A stretch of 64,000 nt of DNA from Platerodrilus igneus. Its lineage: Eukaryota > Arthropoda > Insecta > Coleoptera > Lycidae. The notes under the pieces are model-generated. The model did no database searches. It was not told the DNA's origin and was given only the letters and a program-made list of their open reading frames with translations. Each line of letters starts with the position of its first letter. Within the stretch, counting starts at the first letter, position 1. Of this stretch, positions 1 to 10,263 are shown piece by piece. Both the position numbers and the translations under genes were made by a program. Location: positions 12,874,501 to 12,938,500 of the forward strand of contig JARFIW010000170.1 in assembly GCA_036346225.1 (NCBI GenBank), written 5' to 3'.

Positions 1-2
1 CA

Positions 3-1796
3 TATTACCGACGTTTTATACTTGGGTTTGCGAACATTGCCAAACCGTTAACAAAATTAACCGCAGATGGACAAGAATATGATTGGAATGACGACTGCAA
101 CAGAGCATTTGAACAACTGAAACGGCTACTAGTTACAGCACCAAATTTGAGTTATCCACGGATGGAGGGGAAATTTGTGTTGGATACCAATGCCAGTAAC
201 ACAGCTATAGGAGGCGTTCTTTCTCAAGTGCAGGACGGACAAGAAAAAGTTATTGGGTATTTCAGCAAGGTCTTGTCACGGCCAGAAAGGAACTATTGTG
301 TGACAAGAAGGGATCTGTTGGCCGTCGTCAAATCCGTAGAGCACTTTTATAAGTACTTGTACGGCCGTAAATTTCTGTTGAGAACAGACCATGCTGCACT
401 GAAATGGTTACTGCAGTTTCGAAATCCTGAAGGGCAAGTTGCAAGGTGGATAGAGCGGCTGCAGGAATATGACTTTGACACAGAACATCGGGTAGGAACT
501 AGCCATCGGAATGCAGACGCTTTGTCAAAGAGACCTTGTCCAGTAAACTGCAATCATTGCTCCAAGATGGAAGAGAAAATAAGTGTCATCCATAGAATGA
601 CGGTAACCGATGATACTTGGCAACTCGAAAGAATACGAGAAGACCAGGAGAATGAAGCCGAATTGGGACGTATTATTGAGTGGAAAAATAGAGGACAACG
701 ACCAGCTTGGGAAGAAATTAGTATTTTAAGTAGGAGCCTGAATGCATACTGGGCACAGTGGGACTCCTTGATGATGGAAAATAGAATCTTGAAACGACGC
801 CTGGAATTTGAAGATGGAACTAAGAGACTTCAAGTGATAGTGCCGAGAAGCAGAGTGCCGGAAGTGTTGCAGCACTTGCACGATGGTATTTCCGGAGGGC
901 ACTTTGGCGTGAAAAGAACTCTCGAGAGAGTGAGAGAAAGATTCTATTGGCTGAACTGCAAAGATGATGTGAAGAAGTGGTGCCGGAAATGTGAATTGTG
1001 TGCCTCTGCAAATGGCCCGAAAGTCCCAATGAGACAGTATAACGTGGGGAATCCTTTTGAGAGGGTAGCCATTGATATAGCTGGTCCGTTTTCTGAATCA
1101 GAGAAAGGAAATAAATACATCTTGGTTGCAATGGATTATTTTACCAAATGGCCGGAGGCATATGCTATACCTAACCAAGAAGCCGAGACGGTTGCAGATG
1201 TGCTAGTCAGGGAGTTGTTTTGTCGTTTTGGAGTTCCGTTGGAATTACACTCCGATCAAGGTCGAAACTTCGAATCGGCGTTGTTTCAAAACGTCTGCAA
1301 GCACCTTGGAATCAGGAAGAATAGAACCACGCCACTTCATCCCCAATCGGATGGAATGGTTGAAAGAATGAACAGGATGTTAGGGAAGTACCTGACCAAA
1401 GTTGTCTCTGAACACCAACGAGACTGGGACCAATATTTACATTTGTTCCTACTGGCGTACCGATCTTCGGTACATGACAGCACAGGATACTCGCCCGCTT
1501 GCGTAATGCTAGGACGTGAATTGCGGCTACCATGTGATCTTCAGTTTGGATTTAAACCTGGAGAAAAGATCGCAGGTGAAGATTACGTTAGTAAGCTTCG
1601 TGAAAGATCAAATAGCATTCACGAAAACGTCCGAAAGAATATCCAGACAGCAAGCGATGGAATGAAATCACAATATGACACGAGAGCACAAGAAGGTGGT
1701 TATCAACCTGGAGATTTGGTGTGGTTGTATAATCCACAAAGAAAACGGGGTTGTCGCCAAAATTACAAAGACAATGGGAAGGCCCGTACGAAGTGA
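3..1796 (+). CDS. Ty3/gypsy pol, 5'-truncated: RNase H and integrase
   Basis: Open from the window edge (frame of base 3). It starts at the end of the reverse transcriptase thumb/connection (YYRRFI..FANIAKPL) and runs through the RT-linked RNase H (IGGVLSQ, then YCVTRRDLLAVV and TDHAALKWL) into an integrase. The integrase has an HHCC zinc-binding region (HDGISGGHFG .. CRKCELC) and the DDE triad context VAIDIAGPF, LHSDQGRNF and DGMVERMNR, so D, D and E are all present. The first RNase H aspartate, expected in DASN, reads NASN here (AAT), which would impair RNase H. The frame ends at 1796 only because of a one-base loss in a G run near 1748; integrase sequence continues in the next frame (1751-2593). 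Family assignment is firm; activity of this copy is unlikely. Confidence 0.92.
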   Translation, partial: YYRRFILGFANIAKPLTKLTADGQEYDWNDDCNRAFEQLKRLLVTAPNLSYPRMEGKFVLDTNASNTAIGGVLSQVQDGQEKVIGYFSKVLSRPERNYCVTRRDLLAVVKSVEHFYKYLYGRKFLLRTDHAALKWLLQFRNPEGQVARWIERLQEYDFDTEHRVGTSHRNADALSKRPCPVNCNHCSKMEEKISVIHRMTVTDDTWQLERIREDQENEAELGRIIEWKNRGQRPAWEEISILSRSLNAYWAQWDSLMMENRILKRRLEFEDGTKRLQVIVPRSRVPEVLQHLHDGISGGHFGVKRTLERVRERFYWLNCKDDVKKWCRKCELCASANGPKVPMRQYNVGNPFERVAIDIAGPFSESEKGNKYILVAMDYFTKWPEAYAIPNQEAETVADVLVRELFCRFGVPLELHSDQGRNFESALFQNVCKHLGIRKNRTTPLHPQSDGMVERMNRMLGKYLTKVVSEHQRDWDQYLHLFLLAYRSSVHDSTGYSPACVMLGRELRLPCDLQFGFKPGEKIAGEDYVSKLRERSNSIHENVRKNIQTASDGMKSQYDTRAQEGGYQPGDLVWLYNPQRKRGCRQNYKDNGKARTK

Positions 1797-2593
1797 TGAA
1801 AAGGATTAATGATGTAGTGTACCGGATCAGAAGATCTCCCCGTGGTAAACCGAAAGTGGTACACTTTGACCGTTTAACATCCTACGCTGGCAACAACCAG
1901 GAAGGCTCGAATAAAGAGAATGGCATTCGACAAGTTATTACTCATAAGCCAAATGTAGATTTCGAGAGTTTTATGGCGGCGTATGGTGGTTCCGCTAAGG
2001 CGAGATTTGGCGTTGTTGTTGAAAAACAGCAAGACCTGTTTAGAGCACCAGAAGAGTACTCCCTTGCACATTGCGTAGCTCAAGATCTGGAAATGTCAAG
2101 GGGAATAGCTGTTGTTTTCAAGAAAAAGTTTGGATGTGTGGATGAATTAGTACAACAGCAGCCAACTGTAGGAAAAGCTTTGGTTCTTCAGGATAAAAAT
2201 CGTTATGTTTACTATCTGGTCACCAAAAATTCTTCATGGCAGAGACCTAGTTATGGACATCTATGGGAGGCTTTGCTGAATCTTAAAGCTCAGATGATGG
2301 AAAATGGAGTAACGAAACTAGCGGTGCCCAAGCTAGGTTGTGGACTGGATCGCTTAGATTGGAGGATAGTCCGAAATATGCTAGAAGTAGTTTTCCAGGA
2401 AACCAACGTCCAGGTCCTTGTTTGTTGTTATCAGCCGGTTGCCTACCAAGACCAACAAAAGAGTGTTGACTGTTATTTCCAACGACGCGGTGGATGCATC
2501 AGAGGAGATAGCTGCCGATACCGTCATCATTCATCGAATTGGCGCCAAAATGTATTTACAGTTACGAGACGTAACGGTTTTAAAGAGGGGTAG
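1751..2593 (+). CDS. gypsy integrase C-terminus fused to TARG1/OARD1-like macrodomain and CCCH zinc finger
   Basis: The 280 codons divide into three parts. Residues 1-45 are the usual gypsy integrase tail (SPKLQRQWEGPYEV .. VYRIRR .. VVHFDRL), which completes the protein begun at 3-1796. Residues about 92-227 match the TARG1/OARD1 class of macrodomains, which remove ADP-ribose from proteins: DLF.AP..YSLAHCVAQD, SRGIAVVFKKKFG, YYLVTK, PKLGCGLDRL. In human TARG1 the catalytic residues are a lysine in the TK motif and an aspartate in GCGLDRL; both are kept here (K159 and D200). Residues 241-259 form a C-x7-C-x5-C-x3-H zinc finger, a type common in RNA-binding proteins. The frame stops just before the 3' LTR, so the extra domains are the natural C-terminus of the pol polyprotein and not a neighbouring gene. 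The apparent start is only a frame entry after the indel; no separate start is argued. Confidence 0.85.
   Translation: MSPKLQRQWEGPYEVMKRINDVVYRIRRSPRGKPKVVHFDRLTSYAGNNQEGSNKENGIRQVITHKPNVDFESFMAAYGGSAKARFGVVVEKQQDLFRAPEEYSLAHCVAQDLEMSRGIAVVFKKKFGCVDELVQQQPTVGKALVLQDKNRYVYYLVTKNSSWQRPSYGHLWEALLNLKAQMMENGVTKLAVPKLGCGLDRLDWRIVRNMLEVVFQETNVQVLVCCYQPVAYQDQQKSVDCYFQRRGGCIRGDSCRYRHHSSNWRQNVFTVTRRNGFKEG
2021..2431 (+). other. macrodomain region (ADP-ribosyl hydrolase type) inside gypsy pol
   Basis: This is the sub-region of the preceding reading frame that carries the macrodomain. The catalytic lysine codon is at 2225-2227 and the catalytic aspartate codon at 2348-2350, by motif alignment with TARG1. 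There are no stops or frameshifts inside it, in contrast to the break just upstream and to most transposon genes in the window. Confidence 0.82.
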
Positions 2594-3190
2594 TGTTGCA
2601 AGCTACTATTAGGCAACCCGTCAAACACACAAGCGTTGTAGGGTCTGCATAGTCTTGAGGATTCTAGAATGCTTCTAGCAATCAAACACACAAAACGCCG
2701 CCAGCACTGTTCATTCTCACCAGACCTGGAAGCTTCTCGTAATTACCAGAAGATGAGTCATATCTTTAAATCTGAGTATATATAAGACCGCTAAGAAATG
2801 CAAGGGTCAGTCTATACTGGAATGTCTAATATAAATTATATCGTGTATAGTGAATGTAGTTGAGCTTTGAGTGTATATACATAAATGTTATATGAGCTAA
2901 ACGTGTCTATTGTACATGCAGCTTGTAGTATACATAAATAGATAGAGCTTGGATTGAATAATAGTTGTGTTAGTGTTGTTAATGGACCTATGGTAAAGAA
3001 GTTAGTTTAAGAAGATATTAGTGCTTGTAAATTCATTAGTGTAATAGTGCTTCATTGTTAAGTGTCCTGAAAACATCTATAAATAAGCCATATACTGTTA
3101 ATTAGACTTGAGAACAGTGAGTAATAAAGACTAATGTTATTACTTGTTTTTTAAATTAAAGGAACGCGGTAGCAGTAGCCTGCTTCAATA
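2594..3190 (+). repeat. probable 3' LTR of the macrodomain gypsy element
   Basis: A purine-rich tract (AAAGAGGGGTAG) directly after the pol stop is followed by TGTTGCAAGC, the expected TG start of an LTR. Inside are a TATA-like box (TATATATAAG, about 2776) and AATAAA at about 3124, consistent with promoter and polyadenylation signals. The right end (near 3190) is a guess because no second LTR copy is in the window. Confidence 0.55.
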
Positions 3191-3594
3191 TAATATTTTT
3201 TAGTTATAAAACTTCAGTGTTATGTTTATACCTGCACAAGTACGCCGTTTTTCTTTTTTGGATGTATCTAAAAATAGGATACCTTTCAATCTGCCCGAGT
3301 TGAACTATATTAGTATAAATGTATTGTAGAGAAAAATAGTAGTAGTAACAGTTCTGTTTAAAAAAAAATTCAGTTTGTTAATAACATACCAGTTAGTTTA
3401 TTTGAGAAATGTATAACAAAACTTTTATTTAAAATTGTCAATGTTTATGGCTGTTTACTAAATCACTTAATAATTCAAACATGTAAAAGATATTGTAAAA
3501 ACATGTAAAAATATTAATAAATAGACTGTGATTGCTAAATGATTTATGGTTTTTTCATAATTTGTAAAGGTACAGTAATAATAATAAAGTAATT

Positions 3595-4035
3595 ATAATA
3601 ATCTTATGCTGTTTGAGAGTGGATTGTATTTGACTATCTTATCATGAAGTATAAGGCAATGACAAGATGTATTTGGCAAAACGTTTCTGCTAGTTTCAAA
3701 TTCTAATCTAATATCGACAGTACCAGATTTTAACGCTTCGTTTTGTCTAGAACAATCTATAACTACTAATGGTGCAATACTTCGTAAATCTTCAGGATTA
3801 AAAAGTGGTTCATTTTCCTTTTCGTAGTATGATTGCTGAAACTGAGCATACATCTCATATAACAACGCAGTCTGTTTATTCTCGAACTTCAAATTTAAGT
3901 TATCGTACGGGAAAATTTCTGAATTTAAATATAGTTTCATGTTGGTTAAATAGCAATGATCAAAACGACTGTAGTTGCTCATGTATCTATTTTTCGGTTG
4001 GTTTGGAAACCAACAATCACAAATCTTGGTTTTTC
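3595..4035 (-). pseudogene. C-terminal fragment of an unidentified, possibly capsid-like, element protein
   Basis: Minus-strand reading gives segments such as KLYLNSEIFPYDNLNLKF, APLVVIDCSRQNEALKSG and CLILHDKIVKYNPLS, ending at a stop near 3595. I recall proteins of this appearance as multicopy uncharacterised proteins in insect genomes, and suspect the C-terminal part of a jelly-roll capsid-like protein of a Polinton- or virus-like element, but cannot confirm it. Upstream, a match (FVIVGFQTNRK) lies in another frame, so a one-base indel breaks it near 3985. The fragment ends where the gypsy fragment on the opposite strand begins (about 4036), so the two are fused head to head and a chimeric plus-strand frame (3956-4672) crosses the join. 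Confidence 0.4.
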
Positions 4036-4036
4036 T

Positions 4037-4891
4037 AATTGTGTTAAAAGTTATAAAGTACAAAAAATTTGGTTTAACGCAAAATATCACCCCCAAGTAA
4101 ACCCTACCGAGAGAGTAAATCGAGTGTTAATTACCGCTATCTCTTCCTATATTAATTCAGACCATACTACATGGGATGAACATATCTTTAAAATTGCCCA
4201 AGCTTTGCGTACATCTAAACACGAAGCAACCCAATTCACTCCGTCTTTTCTTGTTTTTGGAAGATATACCCCAATCGATGGGAGTTACTATGGTTTAGTG
4301 CCTGACGATACTAACGTAATCGAATTTGACGATAAAGTACGTTGGGACAAGGACCAACAGTCATTACCTTCTATCTTTAACGACGTTAGAAAAAATTTGT
4401 TAAAAGCTTACGAAAAGAGTAAGGACCATTATAACTTACATAAACGAAATATTTCCTTTGCCTTGGGCGAACAAGTTTGGAAAAAGAACTATGTCTTATC
4501 GGATGCATCTAAGAAATTTTCTTCAAAATTAGCCCCTAAATTCATTCTTTGTAAGGTCACTCGTGTTATTAGTCCCCTTATCTACGAACTTCAGGATGCT
4601 GAAGGAAAACGCCAAGGCAGGTGGCATATTAAAGACCTTAAGCCATTCTCTGCTGACCCAAATGCTACTTAAGTTTTTCACGTTCCATTCTCCTCACGAT
4701 TTACCTAATATTTTTCTGTTTTCACCATCAATTAGTATCTTTAATTACTTAGTCCTTCTCTTATACACCTACGTTTTATACATTTAACTCATTTACCTTA
4801 AACCCTTTGCTTCTGGTTGACTTTTCCTTGACTATACCGTTAGTTATATATCACTTCATTCTCTACACCCCCAAATATAACTCTGTGCTAA
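4037..4891 (+). pseudogene. 3' fragment of gypsy family 2: integrase end and 3' untranslated part
   Basis: The frame to 4672 reads FNAKYHPQVNPTERVNR .. LVFGRYTPIDG .. AEGKRQGRWHIKDLKPF and is nearly identical to the end of the complete element on the minus strand at 10264-10900. Similarity continues past the stop to about 4891 and matches 10045-10263 reversed. The 5' part of pol is missing. Where the complete copy has lost one base after PIDG, this fragment keeps the intact frame, so it records the ancestral sequence at that point. Confidence 0.85.
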
Positions 4892-4894
4892 ATG

Positions 4895-5085
4895 TATTCA
4901 AATCAAAGATTAATAAATCAAAGTCACCTTCAATCTGTGCTAAATGTCAAACTTAATTTTTTTTATTATTTTGACAACAATCCTAGGTCATGGATCGGAA
5001 TGTAAATAAAGACAATTTAAAAACTCTGAGTGGTTTAATACCCAACAAAAATTATGAAAAATACAAAACAAACCACAAGAAACAC
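4895..5085 (+). repeat. Penelope terminal-repeat fragment
   Basis: Carries the terminal-repeat blocks seen many times in this window: CCTAGGTCATGGATCG, then ACTCTGAGTGGTTTAAT and CAAACCACAAGAAACA. It is diverged from the other copies and abuts the gypsy fragment on its left. Confidence 0.6.
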
Positions 5086-5412
5086 AGGAGTACCATAATT
5101 TGGAGCTTTACACAATAAGGCGTGACAAGTTAAGACATCGAAAAGCGATTACTCGAGTGCAAAATTCTAAATACAGCTTATAGGAGTGTTTATGATGCTT
5201 GTCTTCTAGAAATTTTTGAAATAATTTTTCATAATTATAGTTTAATCTATTAATTCCTTTAGTCAATTAAGTCTTTTAGTAACCCTTAAAATAGTTCGGT
5301 AACTACTTAATTTTTTGGGATTACCGTTTTTTTTTTAGTTTAGTACTCAGAATTTTTTCATTATTTTGGAAGAGCAATGTGGTATCGTGAAAGTTTAAAA
5401 ATACGATGTGTT

Positions 5413-5500
5413 ACACACACACACACACGTGCACATTTGCTTGCTCGCTTGCTCACTCACTCACACACACACACACACACGAATTCACACACACTCGTTC
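5413..5500. repeat. CA-rich microsatellite
   Basis: Interrupted (CA)n runs with short TTGCTCGC/CTCACTCA variants in between. Open frames across it are low-complexity artefacts. From 5100 to 5410 and from 5500 to 5730 I see no recognisable gene. Confidence 0.9.
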
Positions 5501-5729
5501 ACCTATATATACATAATCATTTTTTCAAGGCGACTTGTGTTGTGCTCTTTTGTTTCATTCTTTATGCCTGCTCGATCTCAGACTGCCTTAGCGTAGGTAC
5601 ATATTCTTTCTTTCCCTTCTCCGTTATTGTACTTCTGTTCCTATCTTCCTGATCCGCTCCTCTTACGTGTGACATGTGCATAATGGCATCATATTCTAGT
5701 TTTCCATTGTGCTAGGATTTAAGCAAAGA

Positions 5730-6738
5730 TTGCACAACATGTAGATACTTCCTGTATGTTTGTTGTGGTTTGTTTAAAGTTTTTTTTAATCTTCTTTGAG
5801 AATTAAACCACTCATAGTTGTTAAAATCATCTTTATTTATGTTTCAATTCGTGAGCAAGGACAGTTGTCAAAATAATAAAAATTTCAAGTTTGACATTTA
5901 TGACATAAACTGAAGGTGACTTTGATTTATTAATGTTAGATATACTCCCTGTATGTTTGTTGTGGTTTGTTTAGTATTCTTCTTAATCTTCTTTGGGTAT
6001 TGAACCACTCATAGTTTTTAAAATTATCTTTATTAACGTTTCGATCCATAACCTAGGATCGTTTTCAAAATAATAAAAACTTCAAGTTTGACATTTATGA
6101 CACAAATCAATATAAAAAAACGACTACTTAAGCCTTTTAATAATGCAATTGCACACTTCTTTAATAACCATCCTCTAAATTGTATAAATAGAAACATGTT
6201 AAAAAATGTTTTCCAATTCCCAAGTTATTGAATTTTTACAATAAAAATTAATCAGCTGATTTCATGTTAAGCGTATTGGCTACCTAAAAAAGTCGGTCCC
6301 AGGCCGTAACACAAATTGAAGGCAATTATTCATTTAAATTTTAAAAATTTTTTCTTAGTGTACTCAAACCAAATATTTCAAACATCAATAAATCAAAGTC
6401 ACCTTCAATTTGTGTCATAAATGTCAAACTTGAAGTTTTTATTATTTTGAAAACGATCCTAGGTTATGGATCGAAACGTTAATAAAGATAATTTTAAAAA
6501 CTATGAGTGGTTCAATACCCAAAGAAGATTAAGAAGAATGTTAGATATATTTGGTTTGAGTACATTAGGCAAAAAATTTTAAGTTTCAAAGAATGAGTGC
6601 CTTCAATTTGTGTTGTGCTCTGGGAGCGACTTTGAGGTAGCCAATATGCTTAACGTGAAATCAGCTGATTAATTTTTATTGTTAAATTTCATATAAATTC
6701 AATAACTTGAGGATTGGAAAACATTTTTAAACATGTTT
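5730..6738 (-). repeat. Penelope terminal repeats (3' end of Penelope copy 1)
   Basis: Contains repeated and partly inverted blocks beginning CCTGTATGTTTGTTGTGG and containing ACCACTCATAG and GATCCATAACCTAGGATCG. Two blocks in one orientation (about 5741 and 5941) are followed by an inverted block (about 6360-6540). The piece 6541-6738 continues, after removal of the gypsy at 6739-17503, into 17508 onward: AACAT-GTTT joins CTATTTATACAATT, the uninterrupted order seen at 36048-36066. This is the 3' terminal repeat of Penelope copy 1, which reads on the minus strand. Confidence 0.75.
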
Positions 6739-7529
6739 TGTTATACGACAAACGGTAGTTAAAATTTAAAGTTCGATAATTACAACACCGGTAGCATGGT
6801 ATAAGAGACACTATCACAGTTGGCAACACCAAATCTTATACGGATTTCGGCGCGGTTCAACTACTGATGATGTCATCAATATTACGTAATACTACGCAAA
6901 TTTAAATAATTCAAAAACAAGGAAATAAGCACATGCAAATTAAGTAACGAATTACTTACATTAGGTATCCTGTTTCCGCCTGAAATCGCGCTCCGGTAGG
7001 CTTCTAACCACCCCAGTCGGGCTCCTCCCGGCGGAATTAAAGATGATACGCTGACGCTACCAAATGCGTACCAATCAGCACCGGCTAGCTGCGGTAGACA
7101 TGGAGGACATCCACAGGCATGAAGTTCGAAAGTCCTTAGGTGGCGGTAGATTTGTACCTATGTAGGGATTTGACAGGAAGGAGGTAAAGGTAGACAAACA
7201 AAAAGATAATTAGAGAAGGAACTACATAGGTAAACCCTAACGATACGTTACCAAAGATAGAAACGTGCACTTAACACGACGATATCAGGTAAAAAGCCAC
7301 GTTATCGCGAGAGAAGCGGAGAACTCTCCCCACCCCATTGTCTAGTATTGCCCTAACCCTCTAGGGATATGCACTCTTACGCAAACTCACTACTATTACG
7401 TACGGAAGCACCGCCCAGTTCATTTAAAAGTTCCCGCGTACCGCGTATTTGAAAATTATGGCGGGAAACTTCCGTATATCAAAAACTAAACTACTAACAC
7501 AATGTTAAAGTGACCCTTGGCACGTAACA
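6739..7529 (-). repeat. 3' LTR of gypsy family 2
   Basis: 791 bp, TG..CA ends. Nearly identical to 16152-17503 once the nested LINE is removed; visible differences are single substitutions. Confidence 0.93.
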
Positions 7530-10263
7530 ATCGCGACAAAGCCACAAAAGAAAAAACTTAAAAAAAGAAAAAGTCTGTTAGCATAGTAACAGCTTAAAAT
7601 CTAAGTCCTAACTACCCTATATAAACCCTAACTTAAAACCTACAAAATGTTTATATAAGGCGCCACCTGGTTTTTCGACCGATAACACGTCTACCGAATT
7701 ACCAGGAAACGGAATAGGTAGCCCGATAGTCTTTGACTACACTAATTACCGACAGCACAAATTTGTCGGGGAGCATGAAACACTACTTAAACTAAAACAG
7801 TTGCGACAAGTCGCCTAAACTATCTAAGCCTATCTAAACTTATCTAACTAAAGCTAACACAAAAGTTGTTAGGTGCAAACACACATGAGTGTTGCATTGA
7901 AACTATTCTTCCTTTGACAAGAAGTGCCCAAATTTAAAAAATGTTCCTGGAGTGCGTCACTTTGCACTCTAGCAAATTTTGTTACTGGTACTTTGGTTTT
8001 TTACAATGCACATTTAAAACTTGTCCATGACATAGTTGTGAATCAACAAATTTACCAAAAGTACCACCTACTAAATCCTTATATGCTAACCTAACAAATT
8101 ACATGTCTATATCGGGTTAGCTTTTTCACTTAAATTTCAGAGGAAAAAAATAATTCCCACGTCTGGTCATATATACCACACGTTAGGACGATAAAAAGAT
8201 AAAACAAGATCTCAAATTGATGTTAAAGATAGTAGATAAGATAATGACATTAAGCTTAAGTTGTTATCCTCAAAGGTAATAGACAAGATAACGGTATTAA
8301 GCTTTAGTTATTATTTGAGATACTCGATAAGATAACACGATATTAAGTTAAAGTGATTATAAGAGATAGTAGGTAAAGTGACATAAATTTAAAAAAGTTA
8401 TTACTAAAGATAACCTATAAGATAACGCGAAATAACTCGAAGTCATTCCTAACGGTAGTCGGTAAGATAACGATAAATTAAACCAAAATTATTACTAACG
8501 GTAGTCGGTAAGATAACGATACTAAACTAAAGTTATTACCAACGGTAATCAATAAGATAACGATATTAAACCTAAAGGTATTATCGAAGATAATAAAGAA
8601 GACAAAGATATTGGCCTAGTTATTACCCAAGACAATGAATAACAACAAAAGAGTGGCTCCAGTAGAGCCGTTGAAATGGGATTAACCCGTGCCCTCTAAA
8701 AAGAGAAACCCGTGAAGCAGGTCCGTTCACAAGAACAGCACGGGGGACCGGCAAAGACATTTGGGTGCATTCCTGCACCCGGCGTTGATCGATATCGGTG
8801 AAACTATCACCCGATATCCACACGGTATATAAGATATACACATTCACTCACACATTCACACACTCATACATACCTTCACTGCCAGAGCCCATGCACTGAC
8901 AGCGGCACCGCATGACCCCACGAAAGATTCGCAGAGACATGGTCCAGGTGTCTGTGGAAACCTCCCGCGCAACCACACGGTGACTAACAGAAATGAAAAG
9001 GCAGTAGAGAAACAGGAACGGTAAAAAAGAAGGAGGTTGGTTTTTTGGAGTGCATAAGAGGCACCTCCAGGTAGAAGAAAGTAGAGGAAGGGCTCGCATT
9101 GAGCAAAAGCGACAGAGGGAAAGGTGGATAGCAAAGCGCTACTCAACCAGCCAGTGTGACTAGTAGCTCGGAATGAGGGAACATCATTCTTATATGGCAG
9201 ACGGGTGTTCCGGGACAAGAACAGGTCCACCGAAAGAAGAATAAGGCATAGCGGAGATAGCGGGTTAAGAAAAAGTATAGTTTTTGGACAAGCGTCCGAG
9301 AGAAGGTAGAGAGTTGTCCCTATAAAACACAGTGTAGTCTGAAGGACCACCTGCGATATTAATTCGACAAGATAAGGTATACACATTTTTACAATTCACT
9401 AGACTCCTAAGAGAGCTAGTACGATCATTTTCCTAACGAGTACATTGATTACGATAAGAAAATCAGACAAAGGTAGACACAACAACTTAAAAGTATCATT
9501 ACAGATACAAACACACAAAAACAAACTGTTTTAAGGTAGTTTCTCAAAACGGTAGCACCCTAAACACACAAAAATGCCCAATTATAAGCAGTTGAATACA
9601 GATACACTGTCCCAATATGCTAAAACAACCGAGAATATAATAAGATAACCATAAAAAGCAATAGCACCTCACCACAAAGTTCAATAAAAAACAATAAAAA
9701 AAATGTTTATAAGTTATGTAGATTTAGTAGAAAAAGGAAAGAAATAATGATGTAGTACAATGTAGGCGACTGCAATAATTCAGAAGAAAAACACATGGAA
9801 TAGGCAATCCTAGTTCTTGCAACTGCGAATATGAACTATTTCTTTCAATGGCATAGATCGCGCGTGTCCTATGTGAGCTCAAAGAAGAAATCATCCACTC
9901 AACATCAGCTAAAACCAATCATAAAAATTCAATGAGTTATTTCAACCAAAGTTACGACAATTACCACACAAAATTAAATGACGTAAGAAAAACACTAAAA
10001 ACCAAATAATATGCAGTAGGAAGAGTTCGAGGGTTGATTAAATGAAAGGACAGAGTTATATTTGGGGGTGTAGAGAATGAAGTGATATATAACTAACGGT
10101 ATAGTCAAGGAAAAGTCAACCAGAAGCAAAGGGTTTAAGGTAAATGAGTTAAATGTATAAAACGTAGGTGTATAAGAGAAGGACTAAGTAATTAAAGATA
10201 CTAATTGATGGTGAAAACAGAAAAATATTAGGTAAATCGTGAGGAGAATGGAACGTGAAAAAC
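7530..10263 (-). other. long 3' untranslated region of gypsy family 2
   Basis: About 2.7 kb between the pol stop and the 3' LTR with no recognisable env or other gene. It contains a 45-bp tandem array (8200-8620). A hydrophobic open frame at 8856-9386 (minus) has no domain I recognise, and I do not call it a gene. Confidence 0.6.
8200..8620. repeat. tandem array, about 45-bp unit, about 9 copies
   Basis: The core ATAAGATAACG recurs at roughly 8235, 8281, 8326, 8370, 8415, 8461, 8506 and 8551, with a diverged copy near 8596. Spacing is 44-46 bp. The array lies in the gypsy 3' untranslated region, and stops in the frames checked argue against a coding repeat. Confidence 0.85.

Noticed and set aside
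820..1131. Minus-strand open frames across the gypsy pol (also 347-553 and 1312-1533)
   Set aside because: Shadows of the clearly conserved plus-strand pol.
5377..5652. 91-codon open frame over the CA repeat
   Set aside because: Low-complexity His/Thr translation of a microsatellite.
6860..6900. CTGATGATG in the gypsy LTR as a hammerhead core
   Set aside because: No GAAA partner, no stem II and no cleavage triplet in the right place.
8200..8620. Regular 45-bp spacing suggestive of a CRISPR array
   Set aside because: The whole unit repeats with drift, there are no unique spacers, and the context is a eukaryotic retrotransposon.
8856..9386. Hydrophobic 176-codon minus frame in the gypsy 3' region, a candidate env gene
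   Set aside because: No signal peptide, cleavage site or fusion-peptide pattern that I can see; overlapping frames are equally open; composition looks like chance.
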